Source: Taenia hydatigena (Eukaryota > Platyhelminthes > Cestoda > Cyclophyllidea > Taeniidae). Taken from it: a stretch of 64,000 nucleotides of DNA. The DNA lies in assembly GCA_036345935.2 (NCBI GenBank), contig JADWOT020001446.1:1-64000 (forward strand), given 5' to 3'. A model generated the notes under the pieces. It was not told the origin of the DNA. It searched no databases and saw only the letters and a list, made by a program, of their open reading frames with translations. Within the stretch, counting starts at the first letter, position 1. Each line of letters starts with the position of its first letter. Of this stretch, positions 25,401-36,620 are shown piece by piece. The position numbers and the translations under genes are program-made.

Positions 25401-27011
25401 GGCTTTGATTTGCTCAGATGAAGGCGGCAGCATTGAAGTCCATGCAGTGCGTCAATCCATCCTATCCACTTCACTCCTGGGGCATCTGACCTCCCCATGA
25501 CAACCATTGGTCTTATTAGAGTTCAACCCGATTGCAGTCAGATGTGAGTGCCATCCGTTCGAGTAAAATGTGCTCAAAAGGCAAGAGGAATCACGTTTAC
25601 ATGGTGGCTGAGTCAAAATTGTCAACCACTTGGGAGAGCATAAATCTCACTCCCCATTAAATTTTACTGTTTCCTCGATGGCTTCAATTCGTCTTTCAAT
25701 TGGTCTTTCAGGCCTGATACTCAGAAACAGGTGGCAATTAGGTTGATGGTCAGTCAGGAGCGCTTTAAAGCAGCGTTTTGCGATTTTACATAAGTTCATT
25801 TCAGAAGGTTAGAGTTGTGCACTTGATGCAGCAGATTTGTGCGAATTTTCACTAAGTGCACTAAATCAAAGTAGACTTTCCTTTTCAAGATCAGCGGTCA
25901 ATGCTTGATGATATCTTAATCCAAAATTTTAGCATTCCTTTAAGTGAAGCCACTTGGCGCAGCACTTCTTAGCAAGACATAATAAAGAGCATTCCTTCAA
26001 GTAGGGAGAAATTGACATTTTCGCAGGCAGAGCAAAATACACACGAGCCGCGTTTGTGTGCTCTTCACAGGGAACAATTTTGGCTGGGTTGTGGTGGTGC
26101 ATTGTAATCCTTCGAAGTCTGCTTAACTGAACTTCTCACTACACGGACTCTACAGTCCTCAAGGTCTGCAATTTCGTTCAAGCAGCCACTATCCTCCACC
26201 AATGCTTGTAGGTATCTAAGTCTTATGCCTTAAAGACGGGTGGAGCACTACGACTTCATTTTATCATAAGTGCATAATAGATTTCAGCGCCAATTATAAT
26301 GCCATTACATTGCATGGTATACAAGCATTAAATGCACATCATCATGAATGTTGGAGGTATTCTGCACATTAAATCATTCGTCTGCATTACTTGGGCACAA
26401 TCCGTCATAGCATGGCTCAAATTTGCCACACAACCATGCTAAATCTGTTTCCAAGCTAAATGCACACAATTAAAACATTTGGTAGCCTCTAAAATTTGGC
26501 ACTTATTATTATCGTTTGCTGAAATGCCATTTGATCCTGTAAGTTTCTAGAAGTTGGACACTTTTATAGTTCAAATTTGTTGCATATAACACATTTTGAA
26601 TGGTGACATAATTCGCATTCATGGCATGATCGAAGGAGACGAATGAGCACGTCATAACCAGAGCATTTTTGTGAATTCAACGCCCTAATGTCAACTCGCA
26701 GCAAAGTCAGAGGATTCAGGACCAAAGCTTTCCTATCCATGCTAAAATCCGCATCGTTCAGGAGTCGCAGAAGTAGTTTTATGGCCTTAAAGTATGCTTG
26801 ACAAAGAAAATTAGGTCAGGCTTTAAATCGATGTAATGTTTCGAGATGAGTAAACACTTTTGTAACATGGATATGCGGGAAGCATTGTGCTCAACCTCGG
26901 ACTCGTCGATCCACAGTAAGCCATCCTGCGATGGTAGTGCTCTATTCCTCAGTGCTATATCCCGTGACCTCCTAAAGCTGACAGTAACCGTAACACTTAT
27001 GCTCTTCAAAT
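22476..27011. other. No supported gene; contains a purine tract at 23.25 kb
   Basis: Apart from the purine-rich tract at 23254-23359, I see scattered short frames only. The 161-codon minus frame at 23146-23631 is largely explained by that tract, because the complement of purine runs encodes Leu/Ser/Phe and cannot encode stops. Confidence 0.45.
23254..23359 (+). repeat. Purine-rich tract (about 105 nt)
   Basis: The plus strand is almost entirely A and G here, for example ggaaaggaggaggga, aaaaaaagaaaaaa and aggaagaaaggaagagaga, with few interruptions. Such homopurine stretches can adopt triplex structures. Family B copies also end in purine-rich runs, so this may be a relic of the same kind of element, but the rest of B is not recognisable nearby. 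Confidence 0.7.
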
Positions 27012-27222
27012 GCGCTTTGTAGGCGAGAGGAGGAAAGCAATTTTGGCCTGGTCGTTGACACACGTGGTAGGTCTCCTGAGCCTGAGTCTCCGCAGTCGTC
27101 AACACTTTGGTCCTGTCACTGCATATCTGTCCTGTGCTGTAATAGAGGTGGCTAGAAATATCCAAACCTTCTCATGGCAGGGGTGGAAGGGAAGAAGGTG
27201 AAAGGAAAGAACCGTCTGCGGC
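27012..27222 (+). repeat. Dispersed repeat family B, copy 2
   Basis: Shares with copies 1 and 3 the ordered blocks tttgtaggcgagaggagga, aattttggcctg, gagcctgagtctc, cgtcgtcaaca-type, ctgtaatagaggtggctaga, aatatccaaaccttctcatgg and a purine-rich end gtggaagggaagaaggtgaaa. It is the best-preserved copy here. Open frames on both strands at 26779-27201 simply traverse the repeat. Confidence 0.65.
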
Positions 27223-29135
27223 AGCATCATCTGTTATTTTATTCGTGCTATTGTTTGCCATCAAAAACAGTGTCATGAGTTATTCCAGTTGAAATGAGTT
27301 GTAGATTTTAGGAGGCGAATTAAGATTAGTAAAAGATCCGTCCTTCGCATCACTATTTCGCTTTAATTTCATTGCCTAGAATTTTTACATCAGTTTTGCA
27401 ATTTTGTTTGATCGTTTGGTATGGTTCACAAAAAACACAAAGCAGTGCACATCACTAGCGATTCAAAACAAACGGAAATTATTCACTAGACCGAAAATGC
27501 ATTAGCCAAGTCAAATAAACCGAGCGCTACATAAACAATTTGGTTCAATTAGGAGGGTACTGGAAATACTTAATAGCCTAATCCAGTTTTTAATTCTAAA
27601 TAGATTTGGTTTTAACTATTAACAGCATTTAAAGGGCCGACTTTGGCCTTACTTCGGAGGTTCACATGTTGTCCACTATTAACCGGATCCGCCTTTCTTT
27701 TCGCCTTTCCTCTGACTTATTTTCGTCTTTTATTGGAAACTTTCCTATCTGTGAGGCAAAAAGTGCACTTGCTAGTGTTCCCGAAGTTGAGACAATGGAT
27801 ATCCAGACTTCATTCTTAAAGCCGATAGCAAAATAACATGGATTTCCTAATCAAACGCCAATAACTTGGATGAATAACAGAGTTTGCTTGCTGTGTTTCG
27901 GTGCTTGGACCATCCAGTGCCATCCAGTGTAATCAGGAAATGGAGGTGGCAGGATACTTGACTCCAATGTCGGCAAATTATGCGCAGCCGTAACGCCGTA
28001 AACTGAGCCAGCCTCAGTTCTGGGTCACAAGGTGGAAACGCTATCTCCCATTTATAGTGCACGAATAGCGATCTTTGACGTGAAAAATCACCAATAATAC
28101 CGACTTGCGATGTTGTGGAACGGTCAAAGAAAGCGCATCTTTTGGAAGGTTGCCAAACCCCAAAACAACAATGCGACTGCTGTCTACTTTAAAGCTAATG
28201 AGTATCCCATTCCTAAAGCCTCATATATCAGCGGAACTTAGCGCATTAAAATGTGTGCAAATATATTTCGCTCTAAGATCATACAAAGGGGGTACACTAA
28301 AAAATTACAACATAGTACTGGCATCCCCCATACTGCTCAATGTAGGCAATCCGAAAGTTGGAAAATCGGACCCGATTGAGGAGGGTGTGGAGGTCGTTCA
28401 GTGTTAAATTCTCAATGCAAATAGCAGGGTATTGCTGCGAAACATAACCGCTACATCCGTGGAGGAGGGCACGGACTGCATTCAAGTCAGCCTGATCCCA
28501 TGTTTCGCTTTCGAATTCTAGATGCGTTTGACTGGCCATCGTGTGATCGCGTCGCAGGTGAATGCGAATTCCGCGCGAATCTCTTGAGTTCACTGAAAGA
28601 AGTAATAACAGCTCATATACACAGACCACCACTCAGTCTATTTGGCATCGATGAACTCGAAGGACCAAAACAATTGCTTCAAGATTTGGCTGAATTGCTA
28701 AATACGACTTATTTCAGACGAAGAATCTCTTAGAACTAATTTTATGTCCTTCTTGAATTTTGCGGAATAATTAAATTGTGAACGGGAATCGGAACTGCCA
28801 ATAAATTCCATTGCTCGCAAGTGTTTTCTTATTTGTGGAGCACTGATCCGCTTTTGTGGCACAAAGCCCTGCTCGCAACGGAGAAGCTGAGAACAAACCT
28901 TCCTCATCCATCTACGCATCATGGCGAGTGCTTGAATCTGCGTGCGCAGCCCCTTGGATGGATGTGTCAAGCTTCGAGTTAGTGTAGGTGGGCGTAGTAT
29001 ATATGGAGTGGCTTAAAAATTGCCAAATTTACAGCTTTAGAACTATTTACTCAAAGCTCAATGCTTCATTTTAAATGCAACGAATCTGAGTTACTCAAAT
29101 ATGATTGTAATACTTATGCTCCTTAATTGTGTTTG
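27223..29135. other. No firm gene; overlapping open frames on both strands at 28.1-28.97 kb
   Basis: Four frames of 77-111 codons tile 28105-28970 (plus 28105-28407 and 28500-28733; minus 28297-28632 and 28698-28970). The minus frames have a plausible amino-acid mix, such as RKHLRAMEFIGSSDSR, but no domain that I know, and splice borders are not convincing. A gtctgggtcac-like string near 28019 may be a remnant of family C. Confidence 0.35.
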
Positions 29136-29315
29136 TAGGCAGGAGTTGGGAGGACAATTTTAATCTGATCGCGGACAAACGGATTTGCACTCCAGAGCCC
29201 GAGACACCTTCGTCATACCTTATAATAGGATAAGTGTCCAGAGGCAACCAACTTTCTCCTTTAGTAAGAGTGGAAGAAGGGAAGAGGAGGAAAGAGAAAA
29301 ACGATCTACAATGGC
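29136..29315 (+). repeat. Dispersed repeat family B, copy 3
   Basis: Blocks gtaggcaggagttgggagga, caattttaatctgatcgcgg, gagcccgagacaccttcgtc, tataataggat, gtccagaggcaaccaac and the purine-rich end gtggaagaagggaagaggag match copies 1 and 2 in the same order and orientation. It lies about 2 kb downstream of copy 2. Confidence 0.65.
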
Positions 29316-32169
29316 ATGTATATTCCCATTAATGTGTGTGTTAACCTAAATTAAGCGTGTAAATTGGGTGCGTCACTCTATGCGCCTCATAACTCACCAA
29401 AATGGAAATATCTGCTTTCATCTAAAAATTGTGAAGTACGCTCTCCCTGAAAAATTTTCTGCTTTGGATTTGGAGTCAAATTTTTGGAAATGATGCAAGC
29501 GACCGCACTCAAACTTGCTCATTGTGCTGATCCAAGTGACGTGCGTTTGCATGTGTAACTACTACATTTTGTAAAGCAAGCACATTCACCCTTACTTTAT
29601 AGCAATAATATCTGCAATTCTACCAATATTTAAGCATATCTGAGAATTTCGAGATTTACAAGTGCTTGGTATTTGGACTCGTTTATTTGTAAAATATTGT
29701 TGTAGCCCTGCAAATTCTTCCCAATTCATATCAGATGGCTAGCTGTAAAAAGGCAAAGATGATTTGCGACTATGAGCGCGTTAGGGCGCAGGACAGCTAA
29801 TTGCTGCCACTCGACGCAAATGTGCTTGTTCATGCACTGAGAGTAAGTCGAGTTCTTCGTCTGGAAATCAAGATTCTTCCAAAACACTACCATTGAATGC
29901 GATAAGTTAATGATGCACTGGTGCTCAGTGGAATAGAATCCTATATTAGGTCGGTGGATACATGTGGCATCACCTTGGGTCATAGCGGGAGCAGAATATC
30001 TGATAATGTTTAGGTTCAAATGATACAGTCCTAAACGCTCAAGCTAGGTTGGTGTCTTGTGGATCACACGATGAGTGTACCAAAACAACAGACGGACGTG
30101 TCAATATAATGAATCACGTTGCAACCATTCAAGTGGTTGTTGCAGTTTCATTGGGCTTCATTGAGAGACCCAGATCTTGTAGGTTCACTTATATCTGTTA
30201 ACAATTGAGTAGGCTCCACACATATTTGTCATCATTGTTATTTTTGTTGTAGCCAATGCCAGCGTATTGATGTCTGGAAGCTGCAGATGTAAGTAAATAA
30301 CGCAACGGTCCTGTGAGAAGAAGTTTTGAGGACTTTTCTCGGGATCGGTTAACCATTGTTGCATAATTTATATCTGAGCTAATTCAATTCATCTGCTGTC
30401 ATTCGACCACACTTTCGTCTGCCTTCTTCATTGATAGATGGGAAGTGCTGATGCACTCCTTTTCTGCATCATAGGCGATGTATTGTTAAGGTGGTTTAAT
30501 TCGGAGTGGCCTGGGCAGGTGCATAAATGGATGTCGCGGAACATTCAATCCTTTACCTCGCACCACTTGGTCAGTTGTAGGTTTAATTTTATTTGACGAA
30601 GGGATTGTGAATACAAATGTAAGCATGAGGCGAAATGCTAACAAAACTTTATTATTATTAATGGAAAAATCAGCAAATGGGGTTTTGTGCATCCCAATCT
30701 GACTAAGAAAATGTGGATGCATATTATTGTTACACTTTGGCTGTCTTGCACAAAAAGACAAAAGCTAAGCTTACGCGATGAGGTAATGTGCAGGAGGAAG
30801 CTTCACCAGACTAGAGACTACAAACAACGAGAACTTTCGATACGACTAAATGTGAATGGGCACCTCAAGCAGTACCTTAAAAACGAAGCAAGAGGAAATA
30901 TGAACCTTAAATATGCTGAGGAGTTTAGTTAAAGCAGGATACATGATGGTTACAGTCCAGTCTCGCCTAAATCAGTAGAATTGCAAATGTATTTGAGGAG
31001 TGAGTTTGAAGTACATGTGAGCAGTGAGCCAGAAAAACTGGATGAGAAGCAAGCCGACTCCATCAAAAAGTGGTTAGGAATAATGACTTAAAAGGAAGAG
31101 ATGGAATTATGGTAGGTTGGTTTTGACGGAGGCTGTTGAGGCAAGAGTGACAAAAGGGAAGCTAAAGGAAGCGCGATTCTGGGGTCGATTATTTGCAACT
31201 AACGAAAGGCATACACAAGCGGGAACCTTCAAAGATGGCCTCATGTTAGCACGGTAATATCCCACCACATTTTCTTTAGTCTTTTCTAAAAACGAATAAT
31301 CAGTGCAATCAAAATTATCCTAGAAATCATAATCACTATTCGGAAGGCTACAACTTGGTGTCCTTTAACAGCTAAAAATATTTTATATCTAGTATGTTTT
31401 GAACACAAAAATGGCAACTTTAGTCCACAAATTTGTTCTTTCACCCAACTATCTGTTAATGAGCTATTTTCGTATTGACAAGACGTTGTGAACAGCTTCA
31501 CAAAAGCTGAAATCAGAATGGCACTTGACTCTCAAAGTGCATCGTTGGGAATGGAATTTCCTTAGCCTGTACCTTATTTGCCTGCTTGACGCAACATTTG
31601 TATCCTTGGTATCCTTGAGGCAGAGGAAGTGACTTGCAGTTAAATTAACATGCGCAACTTTGACTGAACGTGTGGTATTGCTGCTAGTCTGAACCATGAA
31701 AAATGTGGGTTTGTTTTGACGGTCGCCTCATCAGTTCTGTTCACCAACTTCTTTTGCAAGGTATTAAAAGTGCAACACTAGTTTATGTAATGCAAACTCC
31801 AGCAACTTAGACTTGACGACGGTGCTTCTAATCAACAGAGAAACACGCACAACTAGATGTGGTTTAGGCTTATTTGGCACATAATATGCCAGCATCAAAG
31901 CAAGTGAGGCTGCAAAGCAGAGGCCAATTTGATTACACTGCAAATTGAAGGCAAAAAGTGAACCCAGTATGTTTCGATGTAAATGTTGACACTGTTAGTT
32001 ACGTAGGCGCAAACGAGACCTAACTGGAAACAGCATTCTGTTGCAATTTACAAATACGAAATGAATAAATAATCTGTAAACATACTTGCGTGATAATGTA
32101 GAGGATGAAATTGTACCCACCACTTAGCTTTATTCACACTAGCATGCGAAACACTGGGAACTTACTGAA
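29316..32169. other. No supported gene
   Basis: No exon with splice borders or domain similarity. A plus stretch at about 30989-31090 has coding-like composition (SEFEVHVSSEPEKLDEKQAD) but ends at a TAA, and frames after it are broken repeatedly. It could be a decayed retroelement or chance. Confidence 0.4.
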
Positions 32170-32660
32170 TCGAACGCTGTGGAGTTATTGACTGGTTCCT
32201 TTGACGCAGAGAGGAGCTGAGTGCCTATTGGTCTCGTTTTCTAGTCGTGCCATCAAGTTGGAGCTGCAATCTGCTAAGAAACAAGTGATCTCGAATTTCA
32301 GATGTGAAGATGTGCCTCCCAGCGACTGCTCTACGACCGCCACACAGCAGATTCGGCTCAGATAACTGCCCCCATTCTAATACACTTACCTCGTCTTTTT
32401 TTCACTTGCATTTATCCCATTTAATGCATATGCGGCACGAGCCAGGATGACCGATCGTCCTTGCCTATTGAGTGACACGAGTCATTTGCACGTGACGAAA
32501 TGGAGCAATTGCCCATTTTAAGTCACAGCGTCTACTACTATCTTCAATCAGACGATACTTTGCTAAAAGGATTAAAAAACACAAAATCAATTTTCTTAAT
32601 AATATCAGCTGCTCAGAAGCTAAAATGCTTGCAAATACTGATCTGCCTTCACATCAAACA
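32170..32660 (-). repeat. Dispersed repeat family F, copy 1 (inverted)
   Basis: The reverse complement aligns with 33465-33830, and the plus strand aligns directly with 60540-61015. Key plus-strand blocks are gtgcctcccagc, cgccacacagcagattcggc, ataactgcccc, cattt.atgcatatgcggcac, the dyad-like gtgacacgagtcatttgcac, caattgcccattttaagtca and gctcagaagctaaaatgctt. It sits directly before family A copy 2. Confidence 0.7.
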
Positions 32661-32715
32661 GATACCCAATGGACGATCAGTTGCTTTAGCTTGGCGCCTC
32701 TGAAACCACTTTGTT

Positions 32716-33392
32716 ACCTAGGCTCACAACCAGGCTGCCACCTCTGACTAGCTGTAAACAAGCTAGAAACTCACTGGGATCCTTCTTGCATACTTTTCGT
32801 GCTGTAGAATGGAAATTAGGTTAGGCGATCAGTGAAATCCTTACCTCGTAAACACATGCCCAAATCGCAATCGCTCCTCCTAGTTTCGCCATCTGCAGTC
32901 GGCGATGCAAAGGGCACAGGAAAGTTCCACTTCACATTCACCACTACCGCACACTACTTTACCGGCATATCTACACCAAAACATCGAGACCGGTCTACAC
33001 AGTGAATTCGTTACTGAAGCACTCTCGTCCGCGTCGAGCATCTGCCTTGTCTATGCTATGGGTATGGAGGCATGCAACATGCCTCTGTATCTATATCACT
33101 AAGCAAGGAAAACAGTTCTCAATGCCAAATTTGCAATATTAGAAATTGGTGGGACGCTACAGTGCAGAATCAAAACCACCTATCAAATGGCTAATTGTTT
33201 CTGTCAAATGATGTTCAGGCAACAAGTCAAAGTGCGGTCAGTAAATGCAGTCTTTTACAGGCAAAACAGGCGCTAGATCAATGAAAATGTGCTTTGCTTG
33301 ATGCGTATTGTACAGTCAGGCATATTTCGAATGCGTCTCTGTGCCAAATTAAAACCTGTTGATTATGTGGTCCTGCTGAAAAGCGATGAGTA
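32716..33392 (+). repeat. Dispersed repeat family A, copy 2
   Basis: Aligns end to end with 21768-22475: ctaggctcacaaccaggctg at the start, then aaattaggttaggcgatcag, gcacaggaaagttcca, cacactactttaccggc, tctatgctatgggtatgg, tatcactaagcaag, tttctgtcaaatgatg and gtcttttacaggcaaaac. It is embedded between two oppositely oriented family F copies. Confidence 0.75.
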
Positions 33393-33464
33393 TAGCTTCT
33401 AGGCAGCTAATATCATTGATAAAAATAAGGTAATATCTTATCCTCAAAGAAATAATTCTGGTTG

Positions 33465-33830
33465 ACTTTAGAAAGCAGCGGCTGTTACTTGGGACGGGCA
33501 ATTACTCCATTGTGCCTCATGCATGTGACACGTGTCATTTACTAGGCAAGGACGATTGCTCATCTTGGCTTGTGTCGCAGACGAATTAATGTAAATGAGC
33601 AAAAACGACATTAGTTCATTGGTCTGGCGGCAGTTACCTGAATCGAACCTGTAGTGTGGCGGCCGTAGTGCGGCCGCTGGGAGGCACACCGTCATATTCG
33701 AATGCAAAACTACTTGTTTCTCTGCAGACCGTAGTTCCGCCTTGATGGCACAACCAATAGACTAAGTCAGTGGGCACTCAGATCCTATATGCCTCGAAAG
33801 AACCAGTCATTAACTTTACTGCTTCTGTTT
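33465..33830 (+). repeat. Dispersed repeat family F, copy 2
   Basis: Opposite orientation to copy 1 and alignable with 56740-57125. Blocks: gctgttacttgggac, gggcaattactccattgtg, the dyad tgacacgtgtca within gtgacacgtgtcattt, gaatcgaacctgtag, gtggcggccg, gggaggcacacc, cgaatgcaaaactac, tctctgcagac, gtcagtgggca and gaaccagtcattaacttta. Copies 1 and 2 face each other around family A copy 2, so the block can fold as a long imperfect hairpin. Confidence 0.7.
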
Positions 33831-33837
33831 CAGTAAG

Positions 33838-34505
33838 TTCTTAGTGTTTCGCTTCATTTTATCATTAAAGCTAAGGAGTGTGTACACTTCCACCCTCTGC
33901 ATTATTATTCAAATGTGTTTTAGGTTGTTTATTCATTCCACATCTGCAAATTTTAACGGGCTTCTATTTCCATTAAGGTTTAGTTCGTACCCACGTAACT
34001 AACGTTATCAATGCTCCCACTGTAATACGCCTACTTTTTTTTTTGCCTTGGCAGTGCATTCAAACTAGCCTCCACTCTGCAGGCCCACTTGCTTCGATGC
34101 TGACACTCTGTGTCAAGTAAGCTTTAACCATGTCCATATGTTTGTGTCCCTCTGTTAACTAGAAACACAATCCCCATGCCTACGACAGTGAAGACGACTG
34201 TTTAAACGAACCGACGTTTTTCATGGTTCTGACTGGCAGCGTGACCACAAGTTCAGTCGAAATTGCGCTACGTTTAATTGCAGTTAACAAAGATTGAATG
34301 CATGATTAGTTGACTGGAAGAAACTCCTTCCAAATACTGGGCACTAGAAACTCCAAATGTTGCGTCAAGCAAGCAAATAAGGTGCAGGCTTAGGCGTTTA
34401 CCTTGTGGCACTATCTTCAGAACCAAATTATGCATCTTGGAATGCAGAGGCAGACAGAGACGGAGAATGGGCCTGTAGAACGCTGCAAAGCTTTACAGGA
34501 GCAAA
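33838..34505 (+). repeat. Dispersed repeat family E, copy 1
   Basis: Aligns with 46858-47505 over about 660 nt. Shared blocks: agtaagttc, ttcattccacatctgcaa, gcattcaaactagcctcc, ctccaaatgttgcgtcaagc, aagcaaataaggtgcaggct, ttatgcatcttggaatgcag and aggca-aga--gagaatggg. It directly follows family F copy 2, so E and F may be parts of one longer element here. In the frame that is open in copy 2, this copy is stopped by TAG after the shared SKCC.KQAN.. motif. Confidence 0.65.
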
Positions 34506-36170
34506 CGTATTTTTGGTTGCACTTGACATAAAATGCAAAAATAAGTTATTTTTGATTAAACGAAAATTCAAGTGATCGAAAAAAAGCGATACTGATGGAA
34601 TAAAACAGCGACAGACAAAAGATCATTTAAAAAATACCTTTCCGAATAATTAGTCGCTTCTTATTGTTTGATTGATTATTCTTGCTGGAGCGTGGATGCT
34701 CTTTGAATGGCTTAAAGTTGACAAGAGAATCATTACTACCAGCCCTTTCCGCAGACGGACAAGATTGACGCAAGCAGTGGACTAGAAATTGTGAACCAAA
34801 ATGTGGAAATGGGGTAGTTGGAAGAGAAGATCTTGGTTAAAGTAATATCAGATAATTTGAATTACAGAAGCAAGCCACATAAGTTGGTTCCACTGAGCAC
34901 AGCAATGCAGCTACGAAAAGGCTTTTGCAACATGGCTGGTAGAGTGAGGACGACTACATGTCACCGCTCAAGGTCAGTTGTCGTAAATCTTTACAGGCGC
35001 TGATGTATCCAGCCATTATGGTAGTGTGCCAATGAGCTGGAACTTGCCAATTTTCTGGCTCCTTCACCTGTGCATGCCTAATGGTAATAAATAGCTCTCT
35101 CACGTATTGAGTGCGCTTACCCCTCACACGTAGGGTGATGCGCATTTACGTATGCAAGTGTAGCTAAAATAATGGTATGAGTTAAGAATGGGTAAAATTG
35201 GCTGTACATAAAGAAGGCGCGTAATTGGAAGCTCTACTCACGTGTTTAAGTAGTCGCTTATGCGCCCATCAGTAGTGATGCGTGCACCATTTCCGCAACT
35301 CTACACCTTGAGAGACAGGCTCCACCCTGATTTCAGGTTTAGTAGAGCTGATTACAAGGTCTTGCCAATACGAATACAGCCTCATAACAGATAGGTGTAT
35401 GAAAGAAAGTGACAAATTTTGGACAAAATTTGCCATTTTTGTATTCAAATACACTTGAATTTAATTGACTTTCTGGAAGCATTAGCATTGAACTTTTTTG
35501 GATAACTGATGCTTTCAGCATTTTAAATAGTGATTGTGAGTTTTATGATGGTTTTGACATGCTGATTATTCGTTTCTGGAAAGAACTACGAATGGTGTAG
35601 TGGGGTCAACTGCGCTGATATGTGACCGTCTCTGAGGGCTTCCCCAATTCATTTTTTGCGCTAGGCTGAGAGTCTCACCATATGAAACCTCGCTAGTGCA
35701 TCTACCGTCATGGCTGAAAGTAAATGATTTATATGGACAGCTTGGATCGGTTTAACATTGCTGCATTTGCGGCATCCAAGTGGTTGTATTATAAATGATA
35801 CCGGTAGAATTAAGAGCGTCGCTTCGGGCCTAATGCCCACTAATACTTGTTCTGCGCAGCTGTCAAGTCGATGGCTAACATCGGCTGCACTTACCTATTT
35901 ATTTATAAGGAGACACCCCAGTGCCGACAAACAACTGTAGGCATTACAAAGATTCAAGTAAGCACCCACTGACGCACAACTATAGACGTGCATCAGACAC
36001 GAAGGTCCGCAAACAGTCATAGAGATGCAGATGCAAGGGCGTGTTTTGCACCTCGAATCAAGTTAATAAGTTCAGTAAACTAAAATCATACTTGCACAGC
36101 GCTTGATTTGCCTTTCCTGCCTCCCTGCGAGGTTGATTTAAGTTCGAGCGTTGGGTGTGGTAGGGATTAC
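34506..36170. other. No supported gene
   Basis: AT-rich with short frames only. It lies downstream of the minus-strand exon at 36171-36620 and could hold its intron or 3' flank, but no further exon could be recognised. Confidence 0.4.
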
Positions 36171-36620
36171 GACGACGTCAGGAGAAGTGAAAGCGCTAGA
36201 TTCTGCAATATGGATTTATCAAGACCACTTTTTATCAGATCAGGCACTCCAGCAATAAAATCAACCCCTTTATATGATCGTTGGTCCTGTTCTTCAATTT
36301 CCTTTCTGCCTCCTCTATCACCGCGGTCACTAGCTTTGTTGCCTTTGCGTCTTCCATTACCTTCATTACCATCAAAAGTGGTTGCCATTTTAGATGTACA
36401 AATTCCTGCCAGATTAATAATCCACGTCAGTGCCCGCACTGAATCTTCAGGGTGTCCAGCAGAAGGCCTGATAGCTAAGGCGCAGTTGAGAGGAATTAAT
36501 GTCTCGAAATTCCCACCTGACCGCAACTTATGCACCATGTCTCCACACTCAACAAGACATTCGACGTCAGCGCTACCAAATCGGCCACTTGGGATGAAGT
36601 GCCGGATATTCTCAAAATGG
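36171..36620 (-). CDS. Internal exon of an unidentified protein (149 codons)
   Basis: One minus frame is open here with coding-like codon usage. It begins after an acceptor-like ttaacgccatcag and runs ISHFENIRHFIPSGRFG, then SADVECLVECGDMVHKLRSG, NFETLIPLNCALAIRPSAGH, EDSVRALTWIINLAGICTS, a basic/acidic linker rich in G, R, K and D/E, then VPDLIKSGLDKSILQNLALS. A donor-like gtaatc follows, just before an in-frame TAA at 36167-36169. The first part looks like packed helices of a soluble domain. The linker (about residues 85-115) is probably disordered. The proposed exon starts with one base completing a codon and ends with two leftover bases. The 208-codon plus frame across the same bases looks like a shadow, being rich in Ser/Pro/Leu. 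I do not recognise the family. Another coding-like minus stretch (LEPLLGQCGPYELEKM) lies near 36860-36910 and may belong to the same gene. Confidence 0.5.

Noticed and set aside
33643..33660. gaatcgaacc in family F as an inverted tRNA B-box
   Set aside because: Only one F copy has it exactly. Other copies carry different bases at the site, and no A-box lies at the right distance.
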